A DNA stretch of 64,000 nt from an uncultured Bacteroidota bacterium (lineage in GTDB: Bacteria; Bacteroidota; Bacteroidia; UKL13-3): assembly GCA_903897855.1 (NCBI GenBank), contig CAIUDH010000004.1, positions 1 through 64,000 of the forward strand. Reading direction: 5' to 3'. The notes below the pieces were generated by a model. The model was given only the letters and a program-made list of their open reading frames with translations, searched no databases and had not been told where the DNA came from. This document shows positions 1 through 9,778 of the stretch, piece by piece. Each line of letters starts with the position of its first letter. The first letter of the stretch is position 1. Both the position numbers and the translations under genes were made by a program.

Positions 1-3000
1 GATTGGCTCGTTACACTATAGCTTCCGCTGTTATTAGCACATGCTTGCGATAAACCTGTGATTACACTCGATGGTAAGGCATTGATGGTTACTGGCAAGG
101 TAGATGACGAAGAACAACCTGCGGCGCTAGCGCCTATGACACTTACCAGGCCTGTGCCTGAACCCCAAGTAATGGTAGCCGTAGTAGCAGTAGTAGAGGT
201 TATAACACCTCCGCTTACACTAAAGGTATAAGTAGATGCTCCTACCCCGGTATATACCTGCGATGAATTCTGACACGCTGAAGTATTACCCGTAATCGAT
301 ACCGCTGGGGTCGTGTTTACATTCACTACTTTAGAAGTGTTGCCAAAACAGCTACTTCCATCTACCGTAGCAGTAAGTAAGATAGTAACCGAGCTAGCTC
401 CTGAATTCGGAGTAATATTGATCACACTGTTATTACCTCCGTAGGTATAGGTGCCATTAAGTACCGTCCAGAGATAAGTATAGTTCGATTTAAAGGCAGT
501 AGAATAAGTGTTCAGAGAAGTCCCACTACACATACTGGATCCTCCTGTAATTACTGGAGTTGGTGTAATATTTATATTAACAGCTAAGGTAGTGGTGGTA
601 CTGCACGACGCATTGGATGAAAGCAACTGAAGTGTTCCACTCACGCCAGTACCCCAAATAACATCGACCGAAGAAGTATTCGTAGCTCCAGTGATAGTCC
701 CGCCGGTAATTGACCAAGTATAATTGGCGGCTGCCGAGGCCGTATAGGTGAACAAGTCACCACTGCACACATTGCTTGAACCCGTAATGGTAGAGCTTGG
801 CGTTTCGTTTACGATTCCAATAATGGCACCACTGGTAACGGAGCAACCTGAAGAAATAATAGTTTCGTTCACATTCACAGAAGTTCCACCTGCACTGGTC
901 CAGAGGATGGAAATGACATTCGTACCTTGTCCAGAAACAATTGTTCCACCTCCAGTAAAATTCCAGTTGAAGAGTCTTCCTCCACTATTGGTGGTAGAGT
1001 AAGTAGCCTTGGTACCAGTACAAACTGAATTAGGTCCAGTGATTACGGGTGTTGGCAGAGCATTTACATTGATTGAATAAGTAACGGAATATGAGCATAA
1101 ACCATTTGCATAGGTTGCCGTTAAGGTTTGAGATCCTAAGGTGTTCCAAAGAATGGTAGCAGTGCTTGCTGTGCTTGCGGTAATAGTACCTCCAGTAACA
1201 TTCCATAAAGTGCTTGTTGCTCCATTTAATGTAAAGGTTTGTGTTGAGTTCATGCAAGCTTGAGTTGCCCCTGAAATACTTGCGCTTAATGGGCCGGTTA
1301 CGGTGATGGCTTTCACTGAAGTTCCACCACAACCTGTAGAGGCCGTATCATAAAGTTGTAATGAGGCCGTTGCAATATTGCTCCAAACGATCGTCACGGT
1401 ATTTGCCGATTGTGAAGAAATGGTTCCACCCGTTGGAACCCAAACATACTTATCGACCGTAGTAGTAGCTGTATAAACATAAGGGGTATTCACACATACA
1501 GTGGTAGTACCAGAAAACGTACCCACAGGGTTGGCAAGAATAGTTACATTCAAAGTAGGTGTTTTACCTGTACATCCTTGGGTGTTTGTTAAAGTACAGT
1601 TTATAGTTTTAGCCCCAGTGGAGGTCCAAAGAATAATGATACCAGAGGTACCTTGGCCCGAGGTGATGCTACCTCCAACCACAGTCCAACTATATCCTGA
1701 AGCAATGATGGTTCCACCAGAAGTATTGCTCAATGAATAATAATTAGTAGAATTTAAGCATGCGGTAGTAACCCCCGCAATAATGGCAGTAGGCGAAGGA
1801 TTAATGTTGATGCCGCTTAACGTAGCCGATCCACTACAGGTGGTAGTGGTATTGGTTACCGTTACAGTAACAGAACCTGTTCCTGCAGCGCCCCATAACA
1901 CACTTACGGTATTTAAATTCAAGCCAGAAGCACTTCCTGATATGGTTCCTCCAACTACGGTCCAGCTATAATTTAACCCTGAAATAAGGGTACTGGTGTA
2001 GCTTACAGTAGAAGCGGTTAAGGAATTTATAGTAGAACATACCGTAACAGCACCAGTAGGTGTGGCAGGCGTTGGATTGGCATTTACAGTAACATTTTGT
2101 GTGGTTGAATCAACACATCCAAAACTGCTGGTTACAACCAATTTAACAGCAAAGGTGTTACTGGTGCTATATGTTTTAGAAGGACTGGTTGAGGTTGATG
2201 TAGTACCATCGCCAAAATTCCAGAGATAAGTCACACTTCCACTCACCACCGAAGAGGTGTTGGTGAAAACAAAATTATTGGAACCTAAACACTGACTAGC
2301 ACTATTAATGGTGAATGATGGCGTAGGTTTCGGATTGATGGAAACCATTTTTGACGTTGAATCTATACAACCGTTATTACTTGTTATTACAAGTTTAACA
2401 GTATAGGCGCCAAAGGCTGCATACGTTTTTACCGGACTCGTCGCAGTTGAAAAAGTTCCATCTCCAAAACTCCAAGCGTATGTTAATGTACCCGAAACAG
2501 AAGAGCCATTAGTAAAGGTGAAACTGTTTCCATTGATACACTGTACTGCACTATTCACCGTGAATGCCGCCGTTGGCTTAGGTGCCAAGGCTACGGTGGT
2601 ATTGGCTGAAACGTTACTACATCCACCGACATAATTTGCAGTAACAGCATAAGTACCTAAACTAGTTGAACTCACCACTAAAAAACTAGAAGTGGCTCCA
2701 GTAATATCAAACCCATTAAGTGTCCATTGATAACCAACTACATTGGCCCCTACCGGACTGGCCTGTAATATAAGAGAACTGCCCGGACAAACTAAAGCCG
2801 ACGCCGGTGTGATGGTAGGCACTACCGAAGCAATAACTAATTTTGCAACATTCGAAGTTATATTGGGGCCACAAGAACTAGAAACCACAACCGTATAGGC
2901 CCCTGAATCAGAAAATGAAATATTGGCTTGAGAAAAACTTGATGAAGTGGCGGAAGCAATCACAGAACCATTTTTATACCATTGGTAAGATAATGTACCA

Positions 3001-6000
3001 GTACCTATGGCGCTAACATTAAATGTTGCCGTGGTACCCGCGCACTGTGAAACGGAAGCAGGTTGGCTCGTAATGGCTGTTGCTGGGTTGATAATAACTT
3101 GAATCGTATTTCTTGGTCCTTCACAACTAAGAGGGGATGTTTGAGATACATAATAATCAAACGTACCTGCAGTAGTGGTGCTTGGTGTGATGGCCGTGCT
3201 ACTTGGAGTTCCTCCAACCGATACCGTATACCAATTTAATGAATTGCCAGCAGCAGCGGTTGCCGATAAGGCACTTGCTGTTGCATTCTGACAATAGGTT
3301 ACTGGAGTTGTTACCGAAGGTACCCCTGGGGTTTGGTTTACATTAACAACAATGGTGGTTCTTGCTCCCTCACAACCTAGTGGCGATACCTGACTCACAT
3401 AGTAACTTGTACTTCCGGCAGTAGCGGTACTCGGCACTATTGGTGTGCTGCTTCCTGTACCACCCGATGATACTGTATACCATAAAAGGGTATGTCCTGA
3501 TAATGCGGTGGCGGTAAGTGCATTGGCTATAATACCTGAACAAGCAGCCACAGGAGTGGTAGCTGATGGAGCTACCGGAGGTGTATAGAATGAAACTGAT
3601 ACGGGAAGAACTAATGTACATCCCAGTGCATCAAGTGCTTTGATATAAAAAGTGCCTGCCGCCGAAAGTGCTGATGGCGTTGTTATTGCTGAAGTAGCTG
3701 CCGCGTCATTCCAATAGGTGAATGTTAATCCACTTTGTGAACCCGCAGTTACTGCAGCTGCAGTAAGATCGAAGGTACTTCCCGGGCAAACTTGAGAAGG
3801 ATTTGTAATTACAAAACCAGTCACTGAAAACTCGTCGGAACCCATATCAGGATTGGTTGCATTACGTGTATCATTATCATAATCGGTCGTCACTTCTGAA
3901 ACAGGAATTCCTGATCCATTAAGACACCAATTAGAAAGCGAATTCATGTGTAAGTCGGTCGCAGAAACAAAGGTAGGACCGAAATTAATTGATGCTGCGT
4001 TACTCCCGAAAGCGGTTTGAAATGCTGATAAGGTAATTACATCAGCCCCTAAAAAGCCTAATACCCCTTGGGTACCGCTTACATAATAATCGTTATAGTT
4101 TAGATTGGTGAAAGCAGTGTTTGGGGCTACCGAATAAACAGCATAGTTTTTAGAGGTTGTTCCAGAAGCATTGGTATTGTTCAGTGAGTTTACAAAAATA
4201 TTATTTAATATCTCCAACGAAGCAGCCGCACTACCCACATACAATGCAGCCGTGAGACAAGAGCTAGAATAGGAATACGTGCCGGCCATATTCACTGTGT
4301 TATGGTAGAGTTTTACACCCCCTGTTGTTGTGGTAAGCGTAGCGCTACCTCCAACCATTCCAATACCAATACCCATCGATGAGGAGTTCGTAAAACTGCT
4401 ATAATTTGAACCATTCACTCCATAAATCGTGTTATTCGAAATCAATAAATTACTTGTTAAGATTCCAGTACCAATGGTGATACCTCTACTTCCATAGCCG
4501 CCAGTGGAGCTCGTATTAACCTGGGTTAATAAATTATTTTTAATACTTGACGAAACAAAACCGGTCTCCAGTGATATTCCAACCGGCTGACTACTTGCCG
4601 AGGTGAAAATGTTAAGATTATTACCTTGAACCAAAGAATTTAACCCATTACCTAATTGAATTCCTATGGTGGCAATGGTGGTGTTGGTGGTCACACTGTT
4701 TCCAGATACATTTAAGTTGTCCATGCCACCCGAACTCACTGCGGCGGTACCATAGGCATAAATACCAATAGTAACGTTACTGATGGCATTATTTTGTATT
4801 GTATTATTATCATTATCAGCTCCACTCGATCCTGGCGAACTGCCACCAAGGGCAATTCCATAGCCAATAGAGGTACTCGAACCAGTGCTGATATTACAAT
4901 TCTTGATAGTAATATTAGAAGCCCCAAAGCCAACGCCCATACTCACCAGAGAGATGGCAGTTGGTGTCACTGTATTGGTGTTTGTGATGGTTAAACTACG
5001 ATCTGTACCTCCACTATTACTTCCATCAATCGTTACATAGGAAGCGCCATTGAAGCTTATTAGCGCAGCGGCCACAGTACCACTAAAGGAAGGAGTTATA
5101 CCTGTAGCTGGCTTAATCAAAAGCGTATTCGTGGCACTCGCCGAAACGTTTGAATTGATTATAATAGGAAAAGTTTCTGAAGGGTAGGATGCATCGGTAA
5201 GATTAAAAACAACGGAGCCAGAGATACATTTCGTGTTATACGCATTTACAGCATCGGTTAAGGTCGTAAAACTACCTCCTGATCCAACAGTATAAGTACC
5301 TGTAAGAGTTGATAAAATTTTATAAATGGATGGACTCGTTGGCGGTGTTGATGCCGCTGGTGGACTGGAGCTAAATCCAGCAGCACCCAATGATGGATAA
5401 GAACCCACATTACTTGCTCCGTCTTGTGCTACTATATAATAAGAAATTGAATCGCCTATTGCAGAACCTGTACCCAAGCTAAATTGGTATTGATTGCCTC
5501 CTAATGAGCTTGCTGTACTGGCTGTATACGACCCTGCATTAATTCTCCAATATAATACAGGCAATGCACTACCTGAAGTAGCAACTCCATCCGCATCAAC
5601 AATATTTGCCACCAAGGTTCGTACACCCGCAGCACAAGAATTCAGAAATGGAGTATAACTAATTACTGGATAGTTGAAAAAATTATTCGCATCTGCACCG
5701 ATATCTGTAGGTGAATAGGAACTTCTTGTTTGATTGTCAAAATCGACTGTCACCGTTGAAATAGGTGTGCCTGCACTTTCCACTGCCGAAGGAATATTCG
5801 TAATATGTAAGTCGCCTGTGCTTGTGCTTGTAAAGGAAGTAGTAACTCCTGAAAGTGAACTGGCATCACTGGCTGCTGCCGTTTGCCATCCCGAAATAGA
5901 CTGGTCGGATGTCCAGAAGCCAACGGTGGTAGATGCACCTCCATTTAGAATATTATAATTTGAGGCGTTGGTGCCCCAACCTGTCGCTGTTGTGGTGGTG

Positions 6001-9000
6001 GCATTAAACATATTGGCAATAGCATAATGCTTACCTGTACCGCCCGAGCGTGAATTGTTAATGATGTTATTGCGAATATCTACGGTGGCACTTCCTGTGG
6101 CGGTCGTAGATAAACTACCTCTCTCAAATCCAAAGCTGCAGATGGCGCCAGAACTCACCGTACCTTCAATATTTATAGTGTTAAAATAAATAACATCGAT
6201 AGGGTCGGGTGCTGATCCGTGATTCCCCCAAATGCCCATAAAGCAGGTATTGGTGGTTTGACCATTTCCCACTGAAATCATATTGTTGATGATGTTTAGT
6301 TTAACTCCAGCAGTGGCACTTCTAATTACAATACCTGAAGCAGTGCCCGGTGTTGCTGCGGTGGTAGAGGTACTCGCGTTTCTTAAATCATAGATCTTAT
6401 TTCTTGTTATATCGATGGCGGTATTAGCAACGGAAATACCTCCTAAATTAGTTCCACTGGTGGTGGTGCTTGCAAGTGCTAAATTTGAGATTGTATTTTG
6501 AGTGATGATAGAACCTGCCGTGCCTCCTGAAGCATAAATACCTGTTCCCGCTAAAACACCAGAGCTGATACTTGTGTTTGTTACAACTGCAGTAATATTT
6601 TGAATGGTATTACCCTGCATAAAATAAGTACCGCTTGATGTTGCAATGCCAATATATTTAGAAGATGTACTACTTGAGTTCAGTGATACATTCTGAATGA
6701 CATTCGGCAAGGCAACTGTTCCAAGAGTGTCGATGCCTGAAGCTGAATTAATAATTCCATTGAAGGTGGTTGATCCAGAGGCAATACCAAAGGTAGTACC
6801 TGCATTGGATAAATTCGCACCAGTGTTCAGATTCCCCATGCGAAGATTCGCGCTGGTGCTGTTTCCTATCGTATTGTTTAGAATCTTATAGTTACCAGCT
6901 CCAGCACTGTTAATTCCGTTAATTCCACCTGAAATGGTTGCAGTTGAACCCATGGCATCTATCGCTCCAATGGTATTGTTTTGGATATTGACATTATTAC
7001 CGCTTGTTACATAAATACCAACTACGATACCTCCTGTTGTTGTACACACCGTGTATATAGAACCATTGCCGCTAGTGGCTCCAATGGTGTTTCCCGTGGT
7101 GGTACCAATATTTACATTACCTGAAGTAACTGCGATACCACATAAAATACCAAAAGTGGTGGTTGCACCACTCGAAGTATATAATGCAAAACCGGCAACA
7201 GTATTGTTTTGAATAGACGACACGGCACCACCAGCCGTAAAGGCACAGTTAATCGCATTATACCGAGTGGCATTCGCAGTACCTGTAACAGTATAAGAGC
7301 TTGGAAAAGTGCCTGTCAACGATACGGTGTTACCCACAATATTGGTTGTCCCTGTTCCACTGGCATTTGCATATCCAATGGTATTGCCGGTAATGGTATA
7401 GCCAAAACCTGAACTAATAAATATTCCATTATGCGTGTTGGCCGTGGTATAAACTCTGGTAGCTGTTTGAAACAGTTTATTGTTTGTGATCGTCCAACCA
7501 CTGTTATTGGAGTTAATATTCATACCATTGGTAGCAGAGGCAGCACTAAAATAGTCGGAAATACTATTGGATGTAATGGTATTCGAGCTGTTATCCACTG
7601 TGGTACTGCTACCCAAAGAGTAGATACCGTTTAGTGGAAAGTTCGAGCCAGCCGCTGAAATCAAATTTGAGCTGAGTGTATTGCCATCATTACCTGTGGC
7701 CACACCGGTACTAAACAATACCACCCCGAAAGAAGTGGAAGTTGAACCGAGTAAGGTACAATAGGTAATAGTGTTATTTGTGGCGTCGTTAATAAAACGA
7801 ATATCACAAGATGAACCTGTGGCCGTGTTTGAGATCGTAAGTTGTGAAGTTGTTCCACTACCTCCTGGCCTTCCATCAATGATAACATTATTGGCTCCAT
7901 TCAAATCGATGGTGGCTGTAGCATTTGTGCTGGTGATAAGCAAAGCGGTGGCTCCCGTTTGAGGGCGAATGGTAATTGTTTTGGAGGCGCTGGCACAACC
8001 GTTAAAGGGGAAGGTTATAGGGAAAGTTTCACTAGAGCTTGTATACGAACTCTGTAATTCAAAAACAACTGAACTTGTAAGGCCTGCACTTACGGCGGCG
8101 ACGGCGGCGGTAAGTGTTGCGTAAGCTCCTGTAGGCCCTACACTATAAGTACCACTGAGTCCGCCACAAGCTTGTGTTGTTTGAGTTCCGAAAAGAGGGG
8201 CTGTTGTTTTATAGAGTGGACCACTTGCACAAGGGGCAGTATTAAAAGCATAAATATAAAAATCGTAGGTGGTGCTTACGGCCAAGGTGGTGGCACTGAA
8301 AGTGGTTGCAGCTGAAGAAGACATCACTTTACCTGCACCAAGGGCACCTCCTACAGAATAGGTAACCCCATTCGTTGGATTCGTCGCTGTTGCGCCTGTT
8401 GGATATCTTACTACCAGATAAGCGTCGGTGGCACCTGAAGCTGCTGTGAAACTACCATTGATTTGAGAAGAAGATACCGCCGTTAAACTAAGACTGGTTG
8501 GTTGATTGGCTGGAGCTGATGGGGTTGCACTAGAAACGAGAGAAATTTCATCGATGGAGCCCGGTGTTTGTGTACCTCCACTAACATCATTCGACCACAT
8601 AAATACCAATCGTCTAGAAGTCCCTGCATAGGATGAAGGCAAACAAATAGTCTGGGTTTGGTAAGCACTTTGAAGGTTTAAATTTTGCGGGGTGCAGTGC
8701 ACTGTAGATCCTGAATAGGCTGTTGATATATTTAACCAACTCTGATAACCTCCGGCAGGGGAGTTATAAGTGGGGGTTAATGTGGTTGGCATGGAGTATA
8801 CAGTCACATAATCATAACTCGATTCTCCTTGCCCTTTCCATTTAAACGACAATACAATATTAGGCTCTCCTGCAGGAAACGTCACATCTCTATAAAAATG
8901 CACCGTCGATGCCGAACTAACAAGATAGTTATGCGTGGTACCGCTAGCGTTATCAGAAACATACGCTGAGTTAGAACCCGCAGAGGAAGTAGCCACTGAA

Positions 9001-9212
9001 CCCACAAACCATTGGTTGGTGGCACCGTTGGCTACCGTCCAGCCGTTTGCTGCAAAAGTGGCACCATTTTCAAATCCACCATCGCCGGTAGGACTTATTA
9101 AAGTGGTTTGTGCATGACTTGAGAAAGCGAGGAAAAATAAAAATAATAACGAAGCTGTTATTTTTTTTGAAGACAAGAATAAAATGTCAAAAAACGAGTA
9201 AAATGTATTCAT
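1..9212 (-). CDS. Giant secreted modular surface protein, beta-helix plus Ig/PKD-like repeats (C-terminus beyond left edge)
   Basis: The frame is open without a stop from the ATG at 9212 to base 1, giving about 3070 codons, and the gene continues off the window. Residues 1-34 form a signal peptide with a hydrophobic core ending SSHA before Gln. Residues ~38-225 look like a jelly-roll or lectin-like domain and ~231-340 like a fibronectin III domain. Residues ~347-1174 and ~1297-1791 are two beta-helix modules, rich in short turns such as ITNNK and IQNNTIG, each ending in a motif like TDIGAD or PDMGSDE. Residues ~1792-2210 are Ig-like, ~2214-2384 hold two PKD domains (WSFGDGT, WNFGDGT), and the rest is an array of ~83-residue Ig/PKD-like units. 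Such proteins in Bacteroidota are usually exported by the type IX system and act as adhesins or in gliding, but the C-terminal sorting domain needed to confirm this is not in view. Composition is strongly Ser/Thr/Gly/Ala with almost no charged residues. Substrate is unknown. Confidence 0.9.
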   Translation of the reverse strand, partial: MNTFYSFFDILFLSSKKITASLLFLFFLAFSSHAQTTLISPTGDGGFENGATFAANGWTVANGATNQWFVGSVATSSAGSNSAYVSDNASGTTHNYLVSSASTVHFYRDVTFPAGEPNIVLSFKWKGQGESSYDYVTVYSMPTTLTPTYNSPAGGYQSWLNISTAYSGSTVHCTPQNLNLQSAYQTQTICLPSSYAGTSRRLVFMWSNDVSGGTQTPGSIDEISLVSSATPSAPANQPTSLSLTAVSSSQINGSFTAASGATDAYLVVRYPTGATATNPTNGVTYSVGGALGAGKVMSSSAATTFSATTLAVSTTYDFYIYAFNTAPCASGPLYKTTAPLFGTQTTQACGGLSGTYSVGPTGAYATLTAAVAAVSAGLTSSVVFELQSSYTSSSETFPITFPFNGCASASKTITIRPQTGATALLITSTNATATIDLNGANNVIIDGRPGGSGTTSQLTISNTATGSSCDIRFINDATNNTITYCTLLGSTSTSFGVVLFSTGVATGNDGNTLSSNLISAAGSNFPLNGIYSLGSSTTVDNSSNTITSNSISDYFSAASATNGMNINSNNSGWTITNNKLFQTATRVYTTANTHNGIFISSGFGYTITGNTIGYANASGTGTTNIVGNTVSLTGTFPSSYTVTGTANATRYNAINCAFTAGGAVSSIQNNTVAGFALYTSSGATTTFGILCGIAVTSGNVNIGTTTGNTIGATSGNGSIYTVCTTTGGIVVGIYVTSGNNVNIQNNTIGAIDAMGSTATISGGINGINSAGAGNYKILNNTIGNSTSANLRMGNLNTGANLSNAGTTFGIASGSTTFNGIINSASGIDTLGTVALPNVIQNVSLNSSSTSSKYIGIATSSGTYFMQGNTIQNITAVVTNTSISSGVLAGTGIYASGGTAGSIITQNTISNLALASTTTSGTNLGGISVANTAIDITRNKIYDLRNASTSTTAATPGTASGIVIRSATAGVKLNIINNMISVGNGQTTNTCFMGIWGNHGSAPDPIDVIYFNTINIEGTVSSGAICSFGFERGSLSTTATGSATVDIRNNIINNSRSGGTGKHYAIANMFNATTTTATGWGTNASNYNILNGGASTTVGFWTSDQSISGWQTAAASDASSLSGVTTSFTSTSTGDLHITNIPSAVESAGTPISTVTVDFDNQTRSSYSPTDIGADANNFFNYPVISYTPFLNSCAAGVRTLVANIVDADGVATSGSALPVLYWRINAGSYTASTASSLGGNQYQFSLGTGSAIGDSISYYIVAQDGASNVGSYPSLGAAGFSSSPPAASTPPTSPSIYKILSTLTGTYTVGSGGSFTTLTDAVNAYNTKCISGSVVFNLTDASYPSETFPIIINSNVSASATNTLLIKPATGITPSFSGTVAAALISFNGASYVTIDGSNSGGTDRSLTITNTNTVTPTAISLVSMGVGFGASNITIKNCNISTGSSTSIGYGIALGGSSPGSSGADNDNNTIQNNAISNVTIGIYAYGTAAVSSGGMDNLNVSGNSVTTNTTIATIGIQLGNGLNSLVQGNNLNIFTSASSQPVGISLETGFVSSSIKNNLLTQVNTSSTGGYGSRGITIGTGILTSNLLISNNTIYGVNGSNYSSFTNSSSMGIGIGMVGGSATLTTTTGGVKLYHNTVNMAGTYSYSSSCLTAALYVGSAAASLEILNNIFVNSLNNTNASGTTSKNYAVYSVAPNTAFTNLNYNDYYVSGTQGVLGFLGADVITLSAFQTAFGSNAASINFGPTFVSATDLHMNSLSNWCLNGSGIPVSEVTTDYDNDTRNATNPDMGSDEFSVTGFVITNPSQVCPGSTFDLTAAAVTAGSQSGLTFTYWNDAAATSAITTPSALSAAGTFYIKALDALGCTLVLPVSVSFYTPPVAPSATTPVAACSGIIANALTATALSGHTLLWYTVSSGGTGSSTPIVPSTATAGSTSYYVSQVSPLGCEGARTTIVVNVNQTPGVPSVTTPVTYCQNATASALSATAAAGNSLNWYTVSVGGTPSSTAITPSTTTAGTFDYYVSQTSPLSCEGPRNTIQVIINPATAITSQPASVSQCAGTTATFNVSAIGTGTLSYQWYKNGSVIASATSSSFSQANISFSDSGAYTVVVSSSCGPNITSNVAKLVIASVVPTITPASALVCPGSSLILQASPVGANVVGYQWTLNGFDITGATSSFLVVSSTSLGTYAVTANYVGGCSNVSANTTVALAPKPTAAFTVNSAVQCINGNSFTFTNGSSVSGTLTYAWSFGDGTFSTATSPVKTYAAFGAYTVKLVITSNNGCIDSTSKMVSINPKPTPSFTINSASQCLGSNNFVFTNTSSVVSGSVTYLWNFGDGTTSTSTSPSKTYSTSNTFAVKLVVTSSFGCVDSTTQNVTVNANPTPATPTGAVTVCSTINSLTASTVSYTSTLISGLNYSWTVVGGTISGSASGLNLNTVSVLWGAAGTGSVTVTVTNTTTTCSGSATLSGININPSPTAIIAGVTTACLNSTNYYSLSNTSGGTIIASGYSWTVVGGSITSGQGTSGIIILWTSTGAKTINCTLTNTQGCTGKTPTLNVTILANPVGTFSGTTTVCVNTPYVYTATTTVDKYVWVPTGGTISSQSANTVTIVWSNIATASLQLYDTASTGCGGTSVKAITVTGPLSASISGATQACMNSTQTFTLNGATSTLWNVTGGTITASTASTATILWNTLGSQTLTATYANGLCSYSVTYSINVNALPTPVITGPNSVCTGTKATYSTTNSGGRLFNWNFTGGGTIVSGQGTNVISILWTSAGGTSVNVNETIISSGCSVTSGAIIGIVNETPSSTITGSSNVCSGDLFTYTASAAANYTWSITGGTITGATNTSSVDVIWGTGVSGTLQLLSSNASCSTTTTLAVNINITPTPVITGGSSMCSGTSLNTYSTAFKSNYTYLWTVLNGTYTYGGNNSVINITPNSGASSVTILLTATVDGSSCFGNTSKVVNVNTTPAVSITGNTSACQNSSQVYTGVGASTYTFSVSGGVITSTTATTATITWGSGTGLVSVIGASAAGCSSSSTLPVTINALPSSVITGLSQACANNSGSYSVTSQ

Positions 9213-9473
9213 ACTTTGGTAATAATTAATTGCTTATGGCAGAAATGCAAGTTTATAAAAAAAAACTGAGTAAAAAAAGCCGATTCTATTAAATTACAGG
9301 GAAACAAACAGAATAATTGTCACAAAAGGTCACCCCTTCGGCACTTCATCCATTTCGATTCTAAATAGGCACATACAAGCCCCTCTTTGGAATCTAGATA
9401 GAAACAGATTTTATTTCGCGATATTTAAAGTGCCTTTAACCAAATCCAGTCGGTGTTTTGTGCACCCTCCTCT
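9213..9473. other. Intergenic upstream of giant surface gene
   Basis: This stretch lies between the giant surface-protein gene and the hairpin below tRNA-Leu. I see no open frame of interest. Read on the minus strand, an A/T-rich run near 9241-9275 contains TAAACTTG, a poor match to the Bacteroidota -7 box TAnnTTTG, which could be the promoter of the giant gene. No convincing -33 element is visible. Confidence 0.4.
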
Positions 9474-9520
9474 AAAATAGAAAATCCTTGTAATCAATGA
9501 TTACAAGGATTTTCTATTTT
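9474..9520 (-). terminator. Perfect 23-bp inverted repeat terminator after tRNA-Leu
   Basis: Bases 9474-9496 are the exact reverse complement of 9498-9520, with one base between them. The outer ends are AAAATAG / CTATTTT, so a T-rich tail follows the stem in either direction. It starts 5 bp below the 3' end of tRNA-Leu and is best read as that gene's intrinsic terminator. The stem is unusually long and perfect. Confidence 0.75.
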
Positions 9521-9524
9521 AATG

Positions 9525-9608
9525 TGCTCGGGACGGGGGTCGAACCCGTACAACATTGCTGTCACAGGATTTTAAGTCCTGCGTGTCTACCAATTCCACC
9601 ACCCAAGC
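9525..9608 (-). tRNA. tRNA-Leu (anticodon TAA)
   Basis: Read on the minus strand, the acceptor arms GCTTGGG and CCCGAGC pair with one G-T wobble and are followed by discriminator A. The anticodon stem CAGGA/TCCTG encloses loop CTTAAAA, giving anticodon TAA. The T-arm contains GGTTCGACC. An extra variable arm brings the length to 84 nt, as expected for leucine tRNAs. CCA is not encoded. Confidence 0.95.
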
Positions 9609-9616
9609 AGCGTAAA

Positions 9617-9647
9617 AAAAATTAGTAGCACGAGGCTACTAATTTTT
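9617..9647 (-). terminator. Terminator between tRNA-Gly and tRNA-Leu
   Basis: A 13-bp stem (9617-9629 with 9635-9647) encloses a 5-nt loop. On the minus strand it is followed by a run of eight T, so it should end transcription of tRNA-Gly. This suggests the two tRNA genes are separate units rather than one transcript. Confidence 0.75.
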
Positions 9648-9650
9648 CTG

Positions 9651-9723
9651 AGCGAGAGACGAGGCTCGAACCCGCGACCTTAACCTTGGCAAGGTTACGC
9701 TCTACCAACTGAGCTACTCTCGC
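9651..9723 (-). tRNA. tRNA-Gly (anticodon GCC)
   Basis: On the minus strand the acceptor arms GCGAGAG and CTCTCGC pair perfectly, with discriminator T as is usual for glycine tRNAs. The D-arm is GCTCAGTTGGTAGAGC. Anticodon stem TAACC/GGTTA encloses loop TTGCCAA, giving anticodon GCC. The T-arm contains GGGTTCGAGCC. Length is 73 nt, with no encoded CCA. Confidence 0.96.
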
Positions 9724-9778
9724 ATAACTGCGGCAAATATACGTCGTGAACTTTTTTTATGCAAACTATTTTTAATAT

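Noticed and set aside
1-2600. Periodic repeats considered as a CRISPR array or satellite DNA
   Set aside because: The units are ~250 bp, diverged in DNA and open in one frame; they encode protein repeats, without short identical repeats and spacers.
748-9117. Many short plus- and minus-strand frames inside the giant gene
   Set aside because: They are shadows of the repetitive Ser/Thr/Gly-rich coding frame; their proteins are low-complexity and none has a recognisable domain.
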